Shown: positions 45,438 to 54,590 of the stretch, piece after piece | How the letters are laid out: every line of letters starts with the position of its first letter | Numbering within the stretch: the first letter of the stretch is position 1 | Assembly: GCA_028865235.1 (NCBI GenBank) | Contig: CP114561.1 | Coordinates: forward strand, 3,554,001 to 3,618,000 | DNA length: 64,000 bases | Source of the DNA: Candidatus Manganitrophus sp. | Lineage (GTDB): Bacteria; Nitrospirota; Nitrospiria; SBBL01; Manganitrophaceae | Reading direction: 5' to 3' | Translations under genes and position numbers: made by a program | The notes under the pieces: generated by a model | The model's database searches: none | Seen by the model: the letters and a program-made list of their open reading frames with translations, nothing else | Told to the model about the DNA's origin: nothing

Positions 45438-46059
45438 GTGGAACATCGGTTTTTATTCGCGCGTCATTTTCCCAAGGCTCCTTGATTTTGCGATGCGCCG
45501 GGACGATCTGTCCGAATTGAGGCGCGCCCTTCTCGCCGATCTGCGCGGGGAGGTTCTGGAGATCGGGTTCGGCACGGGGCTGAATCTCCCGCATTATCCG
45601 CCGGGGGTAAAGAAGCTCACGACGGTCGATCCCAATCCCGGCATGAGCGCTCCGGCACAGAAGCGGATCGCCGCCTCTCCGATTCCGGTAGAGACCCGGC
45701 TGCTCGATGCCGAACGGCTTCCGTTTCCGGACGGCTCATTCGATGCCGCCGTCAGCACCTGGACCCTCTGCAGCATCCCAAATATCGATCAGGCGCTTCA
45801 CGAGGTTCATCGGGTTTTGAAGCCGGGCGGGCGTTTCTTCTTCCTTGAACATGGCCTCAGTGATGAACCAAAAATTCAGAAATGGCAGCATCGGTTGACC
45901 CCATTGAGTCAGACGTTCGCGGACGGCTGCCATCTGAATCGAGAGATCCATCTCCTCATTGGAAAGCACTTCAAGGTCATCCGGCTCGATCGGTTTTATC
46001 TGGCGGGGGCGCCGAAAATCGCCGGTTATTTCTATCGGGGGACAGCCGAGAAATCTTAA
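45438..46059 (+). CDS. Class I SAM-dependent methyltransferase (frameshift near start)
   Basis: About 206 residues when restored: EVLEIGFGTGLNLPHYPPGV (motif I), VETRLLDAERLPFPDGSFDA, STWTLCSIPNIDQALHEVHR, VLKPGGRFFFLEHG, and GCHLNREI. UbiE/Ttm-like family. In the T5 run at 45450-45454 one T too many separates GTG 45438 (MEHRFYSRVIFPRLLDFAMR after correction) from the rest; the unshifted frame would begin at ATG 45493. Divergent from the esterase. Substrate unknown. Confidence 0.82.
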
Positions 46060-46074
46060 CCGAGAAGGATTGCT

Positions 46075-46956
46075 TTACCGAAGGTCCGAAAGTGATCGAA
46101 GGATGGCGCGCGTGGCGGGTGACTTGTTCAGGGTATAGAAGTGGATTCCGGGGGCGCCGTTGGAGAGGAGCTCGCGGCATTGCGTCGCCGCGTGCCCGAT
46201 TCCGAGCGCCATCACAGCCGCCGGATCGTCCTGAACGGCCTCCAGCTCGCAGAGAAGGGATGCGGGAATCGACGCGCCGCACATCTCCGTGAAGCGCTTC
46301 ACCTGGCCGACGTTGGTGATCGGCATGATGCCGGGGAGGATCGGGACGCCGATTCCGATCGCTCGGGCCCTCTTTACAAAATCAAAATAACATCGGTTGT
46401 CGAAGAAGAGTTGGGTAATGATGAAATCAAGCCCGGTATCGACCTTGGTCTTTAGGTGGCCGAGGTCTTTGTCGAGGTCGCGGCACTCGACGTGCCCCTC
46501 CGGATAACAAGCGCCTCCAATCGAGAAGTGATGACGTTTGCGGATATAGGCGACCAATTCGTAGGCGTAGGAGAACCCGTCGGCGGTCCGGGTAAAGGTC
46601 GCCTCCCCTTTGGGCGGATCGCCCCGAAGGGCAAGAACGTTCTCGATCCCCGCCTCTTTGAGTTGACCGAGGACCCGATCAATCTCGTCTCGGTCCGATC
46701 CGACGCAGGTCAGATGCGCCATCGTCTCGACGCCGTGTTCTCCCTTGATCCGCTTGACCACCTCGACCGTTCTCTGGCGGTTGCTTCCCCCTGCGCCGTA
46801 GGTGACGGAGACAAACGCCGGCGCCAGCGCCTTCAATTCGCCGATGGTCCGGAAAAGATGTTCCACCCCTTCTTCCGTTTTCGGCGGAAAGAACTCGAAT
46901 GAGAAAATCGGACGGCCCGATTCAAAATAAGCTGGGATTTTCACCTGATAAACCAC
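46075..46956 (-). CDS. metF: 5,10-methylenetetrahydrofolate reductase
   Basis: Flavoprotein making 5-methyl-THF for methionine synthesis. PIFSFEFFPPKTEEGVEHLF (catalytic Glu), VSVTYGAGGSNRQRTVEVVK, MAHLTCVGSDRDEID, LALRGDPPKG, FSIGGACYPEGH, FIITQLFFDN and PILPGIMPITN are the family signatures. 293 residues as expected. Starts at GTG 46956. No riboswitch is seen in the leader. Intact. Confidence 0.96.
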   Translation of the reverse strand: MVYQVKIPAYFESGRPIFSFEFFPPKTEEGVEHLFRTIGELKALAPAFVSVTYGAGGSNRQRTVEVVKRIKGEHGVETMAHLTCVGSDRDEIDRVLGQLKEAGIENVLALRGDPPKGEATFTRTADGFSYAYELVAYIRKRHHFSIGGACYPEGHVECRDLDKDLGHLKTKVDTGLDFIITQLFFDNRCYFDFVKRARAIGIGVPILPGIMPITNVGQVKRFTEMCGASIPASLLCELEAVQDDPAAVMALGIGHAATQCRELLSNGAPGIHFYTLNKSPATRAILRSLSDLR

Positions 46957-47019
46957 TCCGAAAGCATCGTTATTATCTTAAACGAAGATTCGAAAAACTG
47001 GAAGAAAAAAATGGGAAGA

Positions 47020-47328
47020 TCAGTGGAGCGGGATCAGACGGATACCGGGCTCCTTCGATTCCGGATGATGAAATTTGAATCCGCCCGGTTCCTGATAATC
47101 GAGCGTCACGCCATCCATCCGACGGGCGCTTTTGGCTTCGACCGCAACGGTCAGGCCGTCATGGTCTTGGACCTCATCTTCTTCTTCGGGGCTTGAAACG
47201 AGGACGATTCTAAAGAGGAGACGGCCGTCATCACGGTTGTTCACCGTCAGACGAATGACCGCATCGGCCGGGTGCTCGACGATGAGATCGGTTAATTTTT
47301 TCCGGGCGGCGGGGGTAATTTGAATCAT
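47020..47328 (-). CDS. HesB/IscA-fold protein without the Cys ligands
   Basis: 102 residues. MIQITPAARKKLTDLIVEHP is the HesB/IscA (Fe-S biosynthesis) start, followed by the beta-fold (VIRLTVNNRDDGRLLFRIVL) and LTVAEAKSARRMDGVTLDYQ-like strand. The three conserved Cys of A-type carriers are absent (no Cys at all), and the tail reads FHHPESKEPGIRLIPLH. It therefore cannot bind a cluster in the usual way. ATG 47328; the frame is open 20 codons upstream. Confidence 0.75.
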   Translation of the reverse strand: MIQITPAARKKLTDLIVEHPADAVIRLTVNNRDDGRLLFRIVLVSSPEEEDEVQDHDGLTVAVEAKSARRMDGVTLDYQEPGGFKFHHPESKEPGIRLIPLH

Positions 47329-47351
47329 CGATTTCTGAGTCCAATTATCAA

Positions 47352-48821
47352 TTATGATGAGCAGCTGACTTCTATTCCCTTTGCCCAATCCGGCGGCGGG
47401 GCGGCGTAATGATCTTGCTCCGGCTGCTCGTCGAAGGGATGTCTCAGGAGTGTGAGCAAACGTTCGATCTCGGTGTAGTCTCGTTCTTGCGTTGCTTTCT
47501 GGATGGCGATTTGCGCGAGGTAATTGCGGAGAATATATTTCGGATTGATCCGATCCATCGTGGCCTTTCTCTCCGCATCCCGCCTTTCATCGGCAATCAA
47601 GCGTGTCCGATAGCGTTCGGCCCAGGCATCGAACGCTACTGCATCGATGAACCGATCCCGAAGATCGGCGTTCTTCTCACCCGGTGCTTGCTTGAAGTTT
47701 CCGAGCGCTCGGAAGAAGGTCGTGTAGTCGATGTGGTTGGTCTGAAGGAGCCCGAGAAGGTCGATCAAGAGGGGGGCGTCTCCGTTCTGAAACGCTTTTA
47801 GTCCCAATTTCCGGGCCATCAATGTGATGTAGTGCGCGTTGAAGACCGGCTCGTATTGATCGAGTGCTTCCGCCAGCGCTTCTTTCGAGACCAATGGGGA
47901 GAGCGCCTGCGCCAGAGCACTCAGATTCCAGAGGCCGATCTGCGGCTGGCGGTTAAACGCATACCGGCCGATGTGATCGGAGTGGTTGCAGATGAAACCC
48001 GGATCGTACGCCTCCATAAATCCGAAGGGACCGTAATCGAAGGTTAGTCCGAGAATCGACATGTTGTCGGTATTCATCACCCCATGGGCGAATCCGACCG
48101 CCTGCCACTCGGCCATGAGTCGCGCCGTCCGAAACACGACTTCAGTCAGGAAGAGAGCGTACTTCTCCTTTTTTTCGGCTAACTGAGCGAAGTGATGTCT
48201 GATCACATAATCAGCCAGCCTCTGGAGATCCTCATGCTGGCGGCGATAGTAAAAGACTTGGAAAGAGCCGAAGCGGACATGGGAGGGGGCTAGGCGCAGC
48301 AAAACCGCGGCGGTCTCCACCGTCTCCCGGAAGACCTTCTGATCGCTCCCGACAATGGAGAGGGCGCGGGTGGTCGGAATCCCAAGCCCATGCATCGCTT
48401 CGCTGCAGAGATACTCGCGAATGGTGGAGCGGAGAACGGCGCGGCCGTCGCCGTCGCGGGAGTAGGGGGTGCGGCCTGCCCCCTTCAATTGCAGTTCCCA
48501 CCGCTCTCCGGATTGGTTTCGAACTTCGCCGAGGAGGATCGCCCGTCCATCTCCCAACTGCGGCACATAGACGCCGAACTGGTGGCCGGAGTAGAGCATC
48601 GCGAGCGGCTCGCTCCCCGGGAGGAGCTGATTGCCCGCAAAATAGCCGACGAACTCCGGACGCGCCCCTTCCTTGGGATCAAGCTCGATCAACCCCGCCG
48701 CATCCGAGTTGAAGTGGACGAGGTAGGGGTCCAGGAGCGGCGTCGGAGAGAGGCGGGAGTAGAGCGCGGCGGGAAGGCGCGCGAAGGAATTATCAAAGCG
48801 GAGTGTTTCGAGTTTTCTCAT
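47352..48821 (-). CDS. selO: Protein adenylyltransferase SelO
   Basis: 489-residue pseudokinase that transfers AMP to Ser/Thr/Tyr of target proteins, linked to redox stress. MRKLETLRFDNSFARLPAAL start, SGHQFGVYVPQLGDGRAILL, ELQLKGAGRTPYSRDGDGRA, LRSTIREYLCSEAMHGLGIP, VMNTDNMSILGLTFDYGPFG (active-site Asn/Asp) and YDPGFICNHSD. The C-terminus is GIEVSCSS, with Cys at the place of selenocysteine in eukaryotic SelO. Intact. Confidence 0.95.
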   Translation of the reverse strand: MRKLETLRFDNSFARLPAALYSRLSPTPLLDPYLVHFNSDAAGLIELDPKEGARPEFVGYFAGNQLLPGSEPLAMLYSGHQFGVYVPQLGDGRAILLGEVRNQSGERWELQLKGAGRTPYSRDGDGRAVLRSTIREYLCSEAMHGLGIPTTRALSIVGSDQKVFRETVETAAVLLRLAPSHVRFGSFQVFYYRRQHEDLQRLADYVIRHHFAQLAEKKEKYALFLTEVVFRTARLMAEWQAVGFAHGVMNTDNMSILGLTFDYGPFGFMEAYDPGFICNHSDHIGRYAFNRQPQIGLWNLSALAQALSPLVSKEALAEALDQYEPVFNAHYITLMARKLGLKAFQNGDAPLLIDLLGLLQTNHIDYTTFFRALGNFKQAPGEKNADLRDRFIDAVAFDAWAERYRTRLIADERRDAERKATMDRINPKYILRNYLAQIAIQKATQERDYTEIERLLTLLRHPFDEQPEQDHYAAPPPDWAKGIEVSCSS

Positions 48822-48942
48822 GAAATCCTAAAGCGATGATCAAAAAATCATTATACATCAGCAGCGGGACGGTTTGTAAAGATTGATTTCTTCCGCATTC
48901 CTCTGAATCGATCTTTATCGTGAGCGGCATGGGAAAAGGTCC

Positions 48943-49377
48943 TTACCATCGGAGAATAAAGAGGGGAAACTCGAACCGGAGTGTTGGAGGCGGGACAGAT
49001 GGAGTGTTGATTCGAAAATCAGGATAAGTTTCGGGAGTCTCGTTTTTCCCTTCGCGGTTTATTTCAGCCAGAGCGGTGGACGGATTGGTTTCGGGTGAAG
49101 GGGATTCCGGCCGGCGCTTGCCGACACGCTGGTTATATCCGATGTTGAAGGAGGCGATCCCGCTCCCGACCACGATGGCTGTGCCGAGGCTGACCCCGAC
49201 ATAGACCCTTGTTTCGCCGGCATGAGAAGTCGAGGGCGAAAGGAGCATGACCAACCCGATTAGAAATACGACGGGCAGATGTTTCTTGGAGATTTCCTGA
49301 TCGATGTGAATCGGGATGAGTTTGTTTTGGTGTTTGATTTTACTCGCCCCGTTCCTGATAAATCTCAAAATAAGCAT
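48943..49377 (-). CDS. Small exported protein of unknown function
   Basis: Reading frame with a hydrophobic segment (LPVVFLIGLVMLLSPSTSHA) that looks like a signal peptide, followed by GETRVYVGVSLGTAIVVGSG and a Pro/Asn-rich tail ending RFEFPLFILRW. The signal is preceded by 20-25 basic residues and no good start codon; ATG 49377 is inside the upstream gene. A frame break or unusual start may be hidden here. Unknown function. Confidence 0.45.
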   Translation of the reverse strand: MLILRFIRNGASKIKHQNKLIPIHIDQEISKKHLPVVFLIGLVMLLSPSTSHAGETRVYVGVSLGTAIVVGSGIASFNIGYNQRVGKRRPESPSPETNPSTALAEINREGKNETPETYPDFRINTPSVPPPTLRFEFPLFILRW

Positions 49378-49594
49378 CGATGCTTTCGTGAAGTTGCCTT
49401 CGGATCTCCGCCAGGCTTCCATTCATCACATGCAGCGGCATTTCCCCTTCGGTCCCATCGGGGAGGGTAATCGGAACATGCGGATGAACCTGCTCCGGAG
49501 CGGTTCCGGGGTCGAGCCGAATTCCGTACGTGAGGGTGTACTCCGGTTTGACGATTTTCAGCTTTCTCTTTCCATTCTCTTTTTTGTCAGCCAT
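49340..49594 (-). CDS. Small protein of unknown function
   Basis: 84 residues, MADKKENGKRKLKIVKPEYT, then TYGIRLDPGTAPEQVHPHVP and GEMPLHVMNGSLAEIRRQLH. Lys-rich start, no signal or membrane segment. ATG 49594. I do not recognise it; composition and length suggest a real cytosolic protein. Its 3' end overlaps the following small exported protein frame. Confidence 0.5.
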   Translation of the reverse strand: MADKKENGKRKLKIVKPEYTLTYGIRLDPGTAPEQVHPHVPITLPDGTEGEMPLHVMNGSLAEIRRQLHESIDAYFEIYQERGE

Positions 49595-49698
49595 CTCGGG
49601 AAGGTCCTTCCGTTCGTGGGGGACGACTCCTCTGCCCCTCGCAATTACCCCGGGTAGAAGATCTGCTTCAAATCATACGAGATCCGAATCGATCTTGT

Positions 49699-50777
49699 CT
49701 ACTCCGGCAGTTTCGGCGGGGTTATTTTGACCGGCTCGCCGGTGAGCGATTTGAGGAATTCGATCAGGGCCTTTTTGTCGTGATCGGTCAGAAGGGTGAG
49801 GGGAGTGATCAGGGGGTGGCGCGGGGAGGTGGTCCGCTCCGCCCTGACGTAGAACTCGACCACCTCTTCCAAGGTCGCGAACATGCCGTTGTGCATGTAG
49901 GGGGCGGTCTGGGCGATGTTGCGGAGGGTCGGCGTTTTGAATTGGTCCTTCTCCGCCTCGTCCTGGGTGATCGCGTAGCGGCCGATGTCGTTGGGGATTC
50001 CCTCTCGTTTCGGCAGACCGAGCGCATGAAATTTGTTGTCCGTAAAGTTCGGTCCGTTATGGCAGGTGACGCATTTCCCTTTCTCGTTAAAGACCCGGAT
50101 GCCGTGCTGCTCGGTCGGGGTCAATGCGTTATCATCGCCTGCCATAAATCGATCAAAGGAGAGTTGTTGGAGAGAATCGTCCGCTCGAAGGCGGCGATCG
50201 CTTGCGCGATGCCGTCGGCTGTCACCCCGGTTCCGAAAACTTTTTTAAAGGCTTCGACATATCCGGGAACACCGTTCAGCTTTTGCACAAGGCGGTTTAA
50301 ATCTTCCCCCATCTCGATCGGATTTTGGATCGGACCCAACGCCTGCTCCTCGAGTGATCCTGCGCGGCCGTCCCAGAAGTGCGTCTTATTATAGGCGACG
50401 TTGAAGATCGTCGGCGCGTTCCGGGTTCCCTTCTGTCCGTCGATGCCGATCGATACCGGCCGGGCATCCGAGAAGCCATGTTCAGGGTTGTGGCAGGTGG
50501 CGCAGGAGACGGTGTTATCCCGCGAGAGCCGTGGATCGAAGAAGAGCATCTTCCCTAACGCGACCTTGGCCGGCGTTTGGAGATTGTAGGGGGGGATCGG
50601 GGGCGCGAGAAGCGGATGAAGATGAAAGGGCGGATTCGGAAGGGTATCGAAGAGGGTCTCCGGAGGATACTTGTCGGTCTTCTTCGGGCGGGCCTGAAGC
50701 GGGGCCTCCCATCCCAGGAAGAAAACGAGGAAAATGATGAGCCCGAAAGTGATCCAATGGTATCTTCTCTTCTTCAC
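49699..50777 (-). CDS. Di-haem cytochrome c peroxidase (MauG/CcpA family; one frameshift)
   Basis: Periplasmic enzyme reducing H2O2 with cytochrome electrons. Signal helix (FGLIIFLVFFLGWEAPLQA), first haem site NTVSCATCHNPEHGFSDARP, FDPRLSRD, TRNAPTIFNVAYNKTHFWDG, then after a one-base break at about 50160-50170 the second haem site GKCVTCHNGPNFTDNKFHAL and FKTPTLRNIAQTAPYMHNGM. With one base added NNSPFDRFMAGDDNALT joins the two parts. Length about 360 residues is normal. Likely detoxifies peroxide. Confidence 0.92.
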
Positions 50778-50807
50778 ACGATCCTCCTCAACAAGAAAGC
50801 GGGCCGA

Positions 50808-53093
50808 TTATAGGGGGCGCTTTAGCTTCTTGTCAAGGTGGAATGAGGCCGGAATGTTCGGGACAAACAGAGAGGATGATTCGTTACGAGGGAAACGAGA
50901 TTCCTTTTTCTCAACCAGGAGCTTTGTCGCCTCCTCCGCCGCCAGCGGACGGCTGAAGAAGTATCCTTGCATGCCGTCGCATTTCAGCGATCGGAGGAAG
51001 GCGAGCTGCTCGGCCGTTTCCACCCCTTCCGCGACGACCTTCAACTTAAGGCTATGGGCCATATTGATGATGGCGCTGGTGATGGCGGCGTCATCCGGAT
51101 CGGTTGTGATATCGCTGATAAAAGAGCGATCGACCTTCAGATTGGAAATCGGGAAGCGCTTGAGATAACTCAGCGAGGAGTAGCCGGTTCCGAAGTCGTC
51201 GACGGAGATCTGGATTCCCATGCCGTCGAGCTCGGAGAGCACCGAGGTGATGATTTCCAGCTTTTGCATCAAGATGCTCTCGGTCAATTCAAGCTCCAGG
51301 AACTCTGCGCCGAGCCCGGTTTCGGTCAAGATTCGCCGGACGGTCTCGATCAGGTTCCTCTGTTGGAACTGGCGGCCGGAGAGGTTGACCGCAACCCGGA
51401 GCGGCGGAAGACCGGCCTCCTGCCATGCTTTGTTCTGAGCGCAGGCGGTGCGAAGCACCCATTCTCCGATGGGGAGGATCAATCCGGTCTCTTCGGCGAG
51501 CGGAATGAATTTCGCGGGGGAGATCAGCCCCGATTCGGCGTGATGCCAGCGGACCAGCGCCTCCATCCCGACAATCGCTCCGGTGTTTAAATCGACCTGA
51601 GGCTGGTAGTGTAAAAGAAATTCTTTCTTCTCCAGCGCCTTCCGAAGGGAGTTTTCCAGGGCGAGCCGCTCGGAGACCTTTGCATTCATTTCGGGAAGAT
51701 AGAACTGGTAGTTGTTGCGTCCCTGTTCCTTCGCGCGATAAAGGGCGGTGTCGGCATTTCTCAGCAGCTTATCGGGGGTGTCGCCGTCGTTGGGGTAGAG
51801 GCTGATCCCGATGCTGGGGGTGACAAAAAGCTCATGCCCCTCGATAAAGAAGGGGGTCATAAAAACATTGACGATCCTTTGGACCACGATCGGGACATCT
51901 TGCGTCTGGGCGATGTCGGTGAGCAGGAGGGTGAATTCGTCTCCGCCGAGGCGCGCGACCGTCCCGTTCATGGCGTTTAGACGGGCGACCGTGTCGGTCC
52001 GGCGGAGGCAGATGTTCAGCCGGTCGGCAACCCCTTTGAGGAGAAGATCCCCGACACCATGCCCGAGTGTGTCGTTGATCAGCTTGAAGCGATCGAGATC
52101 GAGAAAGAGAACCGCCACCAGCCGTTGATGCCGCTTCGCCGTCATCAACGCCAGCCGGAGATGCTCCATGAATAAAGCCCGGTTCGGCAAACCGGTTAAA
52201 GAATCATGATTGGCGAGGTATTGTAAACGCTCTTCGGAGAGTTTTCTCTCGGTGATATCGATCACGAAGCCTTCCAGGGTCAGCAGTTTCCCATTGGACG
52301 CAAAGATCCCAATTCCTTGCTCCCACACCCACTTCTCGTTTTGAGCGGCATCCACCATTCGATAGACCAATTTGAATGAGTGTTTTTCCTTGAGAGCGGT
52401 CTTGATGTCCGCTTCGATCCGCTCCAGATCGTCGGGATGGACCAGTTTAGCGAAAGAGATTTTCGCGTTTCCGATCAGGTCGGAGGGAGGATAGCCGGTC
52501 AACTCCAATGCTCCCTCGCTGGCAAACTCCATCGTCCGGTCCGGGTCATATTTGCAGCGATAGGCCATCCCCGGGAGATTGCCCATCAGTGTGGAGAGCA
52601 CCCGCTGGCTTTCCCGCAGCGCCTCCTCCGATTTCTTCCTTTCCGTAATATCCTGAGCCAGCGAAATGATTCCCTGGATCTGTCCCGCCGCGTCTCTCAT
52701 GACGGAACCGGAGATCAAAACGGGAATTCTTCTCCCGTCTTTCGAAAGGTAGGTGCTTTCAAATACACCCGAGCCCATTCCCTTAAAGGGGGAGTCATCT
52801 GCAAAAATAAACTCAACCGGCCGGCCGACGAGCTCCTCTTCGGTATACTTCAACAGATTCCGGGTCGCCCGGTTAATCGTTTTGATCAGACCATCCGGAT
52901 CGATCACGATGAGGGCATTCATCATGCTGTCGACAATGGAGTCGACGTAGTCTTTATCGAGGGAGGTCGTCTTTTCTGTCTTCAATCTGTTTTCCCGATC
53001 AATTCTGTTTTGTAGCGCTTCTTCAGAGGATTCCCTCCGAATGTGGGATGTCGAAACACCAATGAATCGGCGAAGAAAGCAGGACTTTCCCAT
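50808..53093 (-). CDS. PAS-PAS-GGDEF-EAL c-di-GMP turnover protein
   Basis: 761 residues: two PAS domains (about 50-170 and 180-290), GGDEF domain with intact RLGGDEFTLL (about 410), and EAL domain with GMEALVRWHH, LELTESILMQ, DDFGTGYSSLSYLKRFP, IDRSF-like KVDRSFISDITTD and AEGVETAEQ. Both catalytic cores look complete, so it may act as cyclase or phosphodiesterase depending on the PAS signals. No membrane helix. Start 53093 has a weak ribosome site, so a later start is possible. Intact, unlike its neighbours. Confidence 0.93.
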   Translation of the reverse strand: MGKSCFLRRFIGVSTSHIRRESSEEALQNRIDRENRLKTEKTTSLDKDYVDSIVDSMMNALIVIDPDGLIKTINRATRNLLKYTEEELVGRPVEFIFADDSPFKGMGSGVFESTYLSKDGRRIPVLISGSVMRDAAGQIQGIISLAQDITERKKSEEALRESQRVLSTLMGNLPGMAYRCKYDPDRTMEFASEGALELTGYPPSDLIGNAKISFAKLVHPDDLERIEADIKTALKEKHSFKLVYRMVDAAQNEKWVWEQGIGIFASNGKLLTLEGFVIDITERKLSEERLQYLANHDSLTGLPNRALFMEHLRLALMTAKRHQRLVAVLFLDLDRFKLINDTLGHGVGDLLLKGVADRLNICLRRTDTVARLNAMNGTVARLGGDEFTLLLTDIAQTQDVPIVVQRIVNVFMTPFFIEGHELFVTPSIGISLYPNDGDTPDKLLRNADTALYRAKEQGRNNYQFYLPEMNAKVSERLALENSLRKALEKKEFLLHYQPQVDLNTGAIVGMEALVRWHHAESGLISPAKFIPLAEETGLILPIGEWVLRTACAQNKAWQEAGLPPLRVAVNLSGRQFQQRNLIETVRRILTETGLGAEFLELELTESILMQKLEIITSVLSELDGMGIQISVDDFGTGYSSLSYLKRFPISNLKVDRSFISDITTDPDDAAITSAIINMAHSLKLKVVAEGVETAEQLAFLRSLKCDGMQGYFFSRPLAAEEATKLLVEKKESRFPRNESSSLFVPNIPASFHLDKKLKRPL

Positions 53094-53316
53094 TCATTGT
53101 AGGAGCCGACCCTCTTTAGTTTACTACCTCTTGATTTTCTGTCAATTCTTTCACTTCCCCACCGTGGCTCGGATTAAGGAGTAATCATTGCGCCGTGAAC
53201 CGGTCGAGAGGTTCGTGACCGTACCTGTCACTCGGATCGATCGTTCTTATCCCTCACGGCCATCCGGATGGGGCTGATCTACCCGGTCTGTCGTGCCGGT
53301 CTGTCGTGCTATTTGT

Positions 53317-53345
53317 TTGACAATCTAAGCCTTTTTAAATAGAAT
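53317..53345 (+). promoter_or_regulatory. Sigma-70-type promoter of the amino acid cluster
   Basis: TTGACA (53317-53322), 17-base spacer, TAGAAT (53340-53345); transcription from about 53352 leaves 45 bases to the GTG start. Upstream 53283-53309 has GGTCTGTCGTGCC twice in tandem. Confidence 0.75.
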
Positions 53346-53396
53346 GGTTAAATTTCAATCAGTTTGATTTCTCAACTTATTTGTGAAGAGGGTGGA

Positions 53397-54590
53397 GTGG
53401 AATTTCAACGAATCAAACGGCTGCCGCCGTATGTGTTCAACATCGTCAACGAGCTGAAGGCGCAGGCCCGTCAGCGCGGTGAGGACGTGGTCGATTTCGG
53501 CATGGGCAACCCGGACCAGCCGACGCCGCAGCACATCGTCGACAAGCTCATCGAGGCCGCGCGCCGCGGCGACACGCACCGCTATTCGGTCTCGAAGGGC
53601 ATCCCGCGCCTGCGCCGGGCCATCTGCGCCTGGTACAAGCGCCGCTACGACGTGGACCTGGACCCCGACAGCGAGGCCATCGTCACCATCGGCTCGAAGG
53701 AAGGCCTCTGGCGCACCTCGCGCTCGCCACGGTCGGCCCGGGCGACGCCGTGCTGGTGCCGAACCCGACCTACCCGATCCACCCCTACGGCTTTGTGATC
53801 GCCGGCGCCGACATCCGCCACGTGCCGATGCTGCCGGGGCTCGATTTCTTCGAGGACTCGAAAACGCCATCCGCAACTGCTGGCCGCGGCCGAAGTTCTT
53901 GTTCCTCAATTTCCCGAGCAACCCGACCACGGCCTGCGTGGATCTCGATTTCTTCGAGCGCGTGGTGCGCATTCGCCCGCGAGCACGAGATCTGGGTCAT
54001 CCATGATCTGGCCTACGCCGAGATCGCCTTCGACGGCTACCAGGCGCCGTCCATCCTGCAGGTGCCGGGCGCCAAGGACATCGCGGTCGAGGCGTACACG
54101 CTGTCGAAGACCTACAACATGCCGGGCTGGCGGGTCGGCTTCATGTGCGGCAACCCGACGCTGGTCGGGGCGCTGGCGCGCATCAAGTCGTATCTGGACT
54201 ACGGCACGTTCACGCCGATCCAGGTCGCCGCGATCGCGGCGCTCGAAGGCCCGCAGGACTGCGTGCGCGAGATCGCCGCCATGTACCAGAGCCGGCGCGA
54301 CGTGCTGTGCGAGGGTCTGAACACCGGCCGGCTGGGCGGTGGAGAAGCCCAAGGCGACCATGTTCGTGTGGGCGCGCATCCCGGAGCGCTTCCGGGCGCT
54401 GGGTTCGCTCGAATTCAGCAAGCTGCTGCTCACCGAGGCGCAGGTGGCGGTGTCGCCCGGCATCGGCTTTGGCGAATACGGGGACGAGTACGTGCGCTTC
54501 GGCTTGATCGAAAACGAACACCGCACGCGCCAGGCGGTCCGCGGGGGATCAGCAGCGTGCTGCAAGGCGGAAAGAGCGGTGAGCGCATGA
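53397..54590 (+). CDS. alaC: Aminotransferase AlaC-like (five or six frameshifts)
   Basis: PLP aminotransferase of class I, glutamate-pyruvate type. Start GTG 53397 gives [20 protein letters not shown], then [20 protein letters not shown] and [20 protein letters not shown]. The family sequence continues through frame changes near 53708, 53857, 53972, 54330 and 54545: [69 protein letters not shown] (PLP Lys), [40 protein letters not shown]. Makes alanine and probably other amino acids; here it heads the hom-thrC-lysC set. Codons favour GCG, CTG and CGC unlike flanking genes. Confidence 0.85.

Noticed and set aside
46957..47019. SAM riboswitch before metF
   Set aside because: The gap is about 60 bp and lacks any riboswitch-like pairing.
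47352..48821. Selenocysteine in SelO
   Set aside because: The codon at the relevant place is for Cys and no in-frame TGA precedes the stop.
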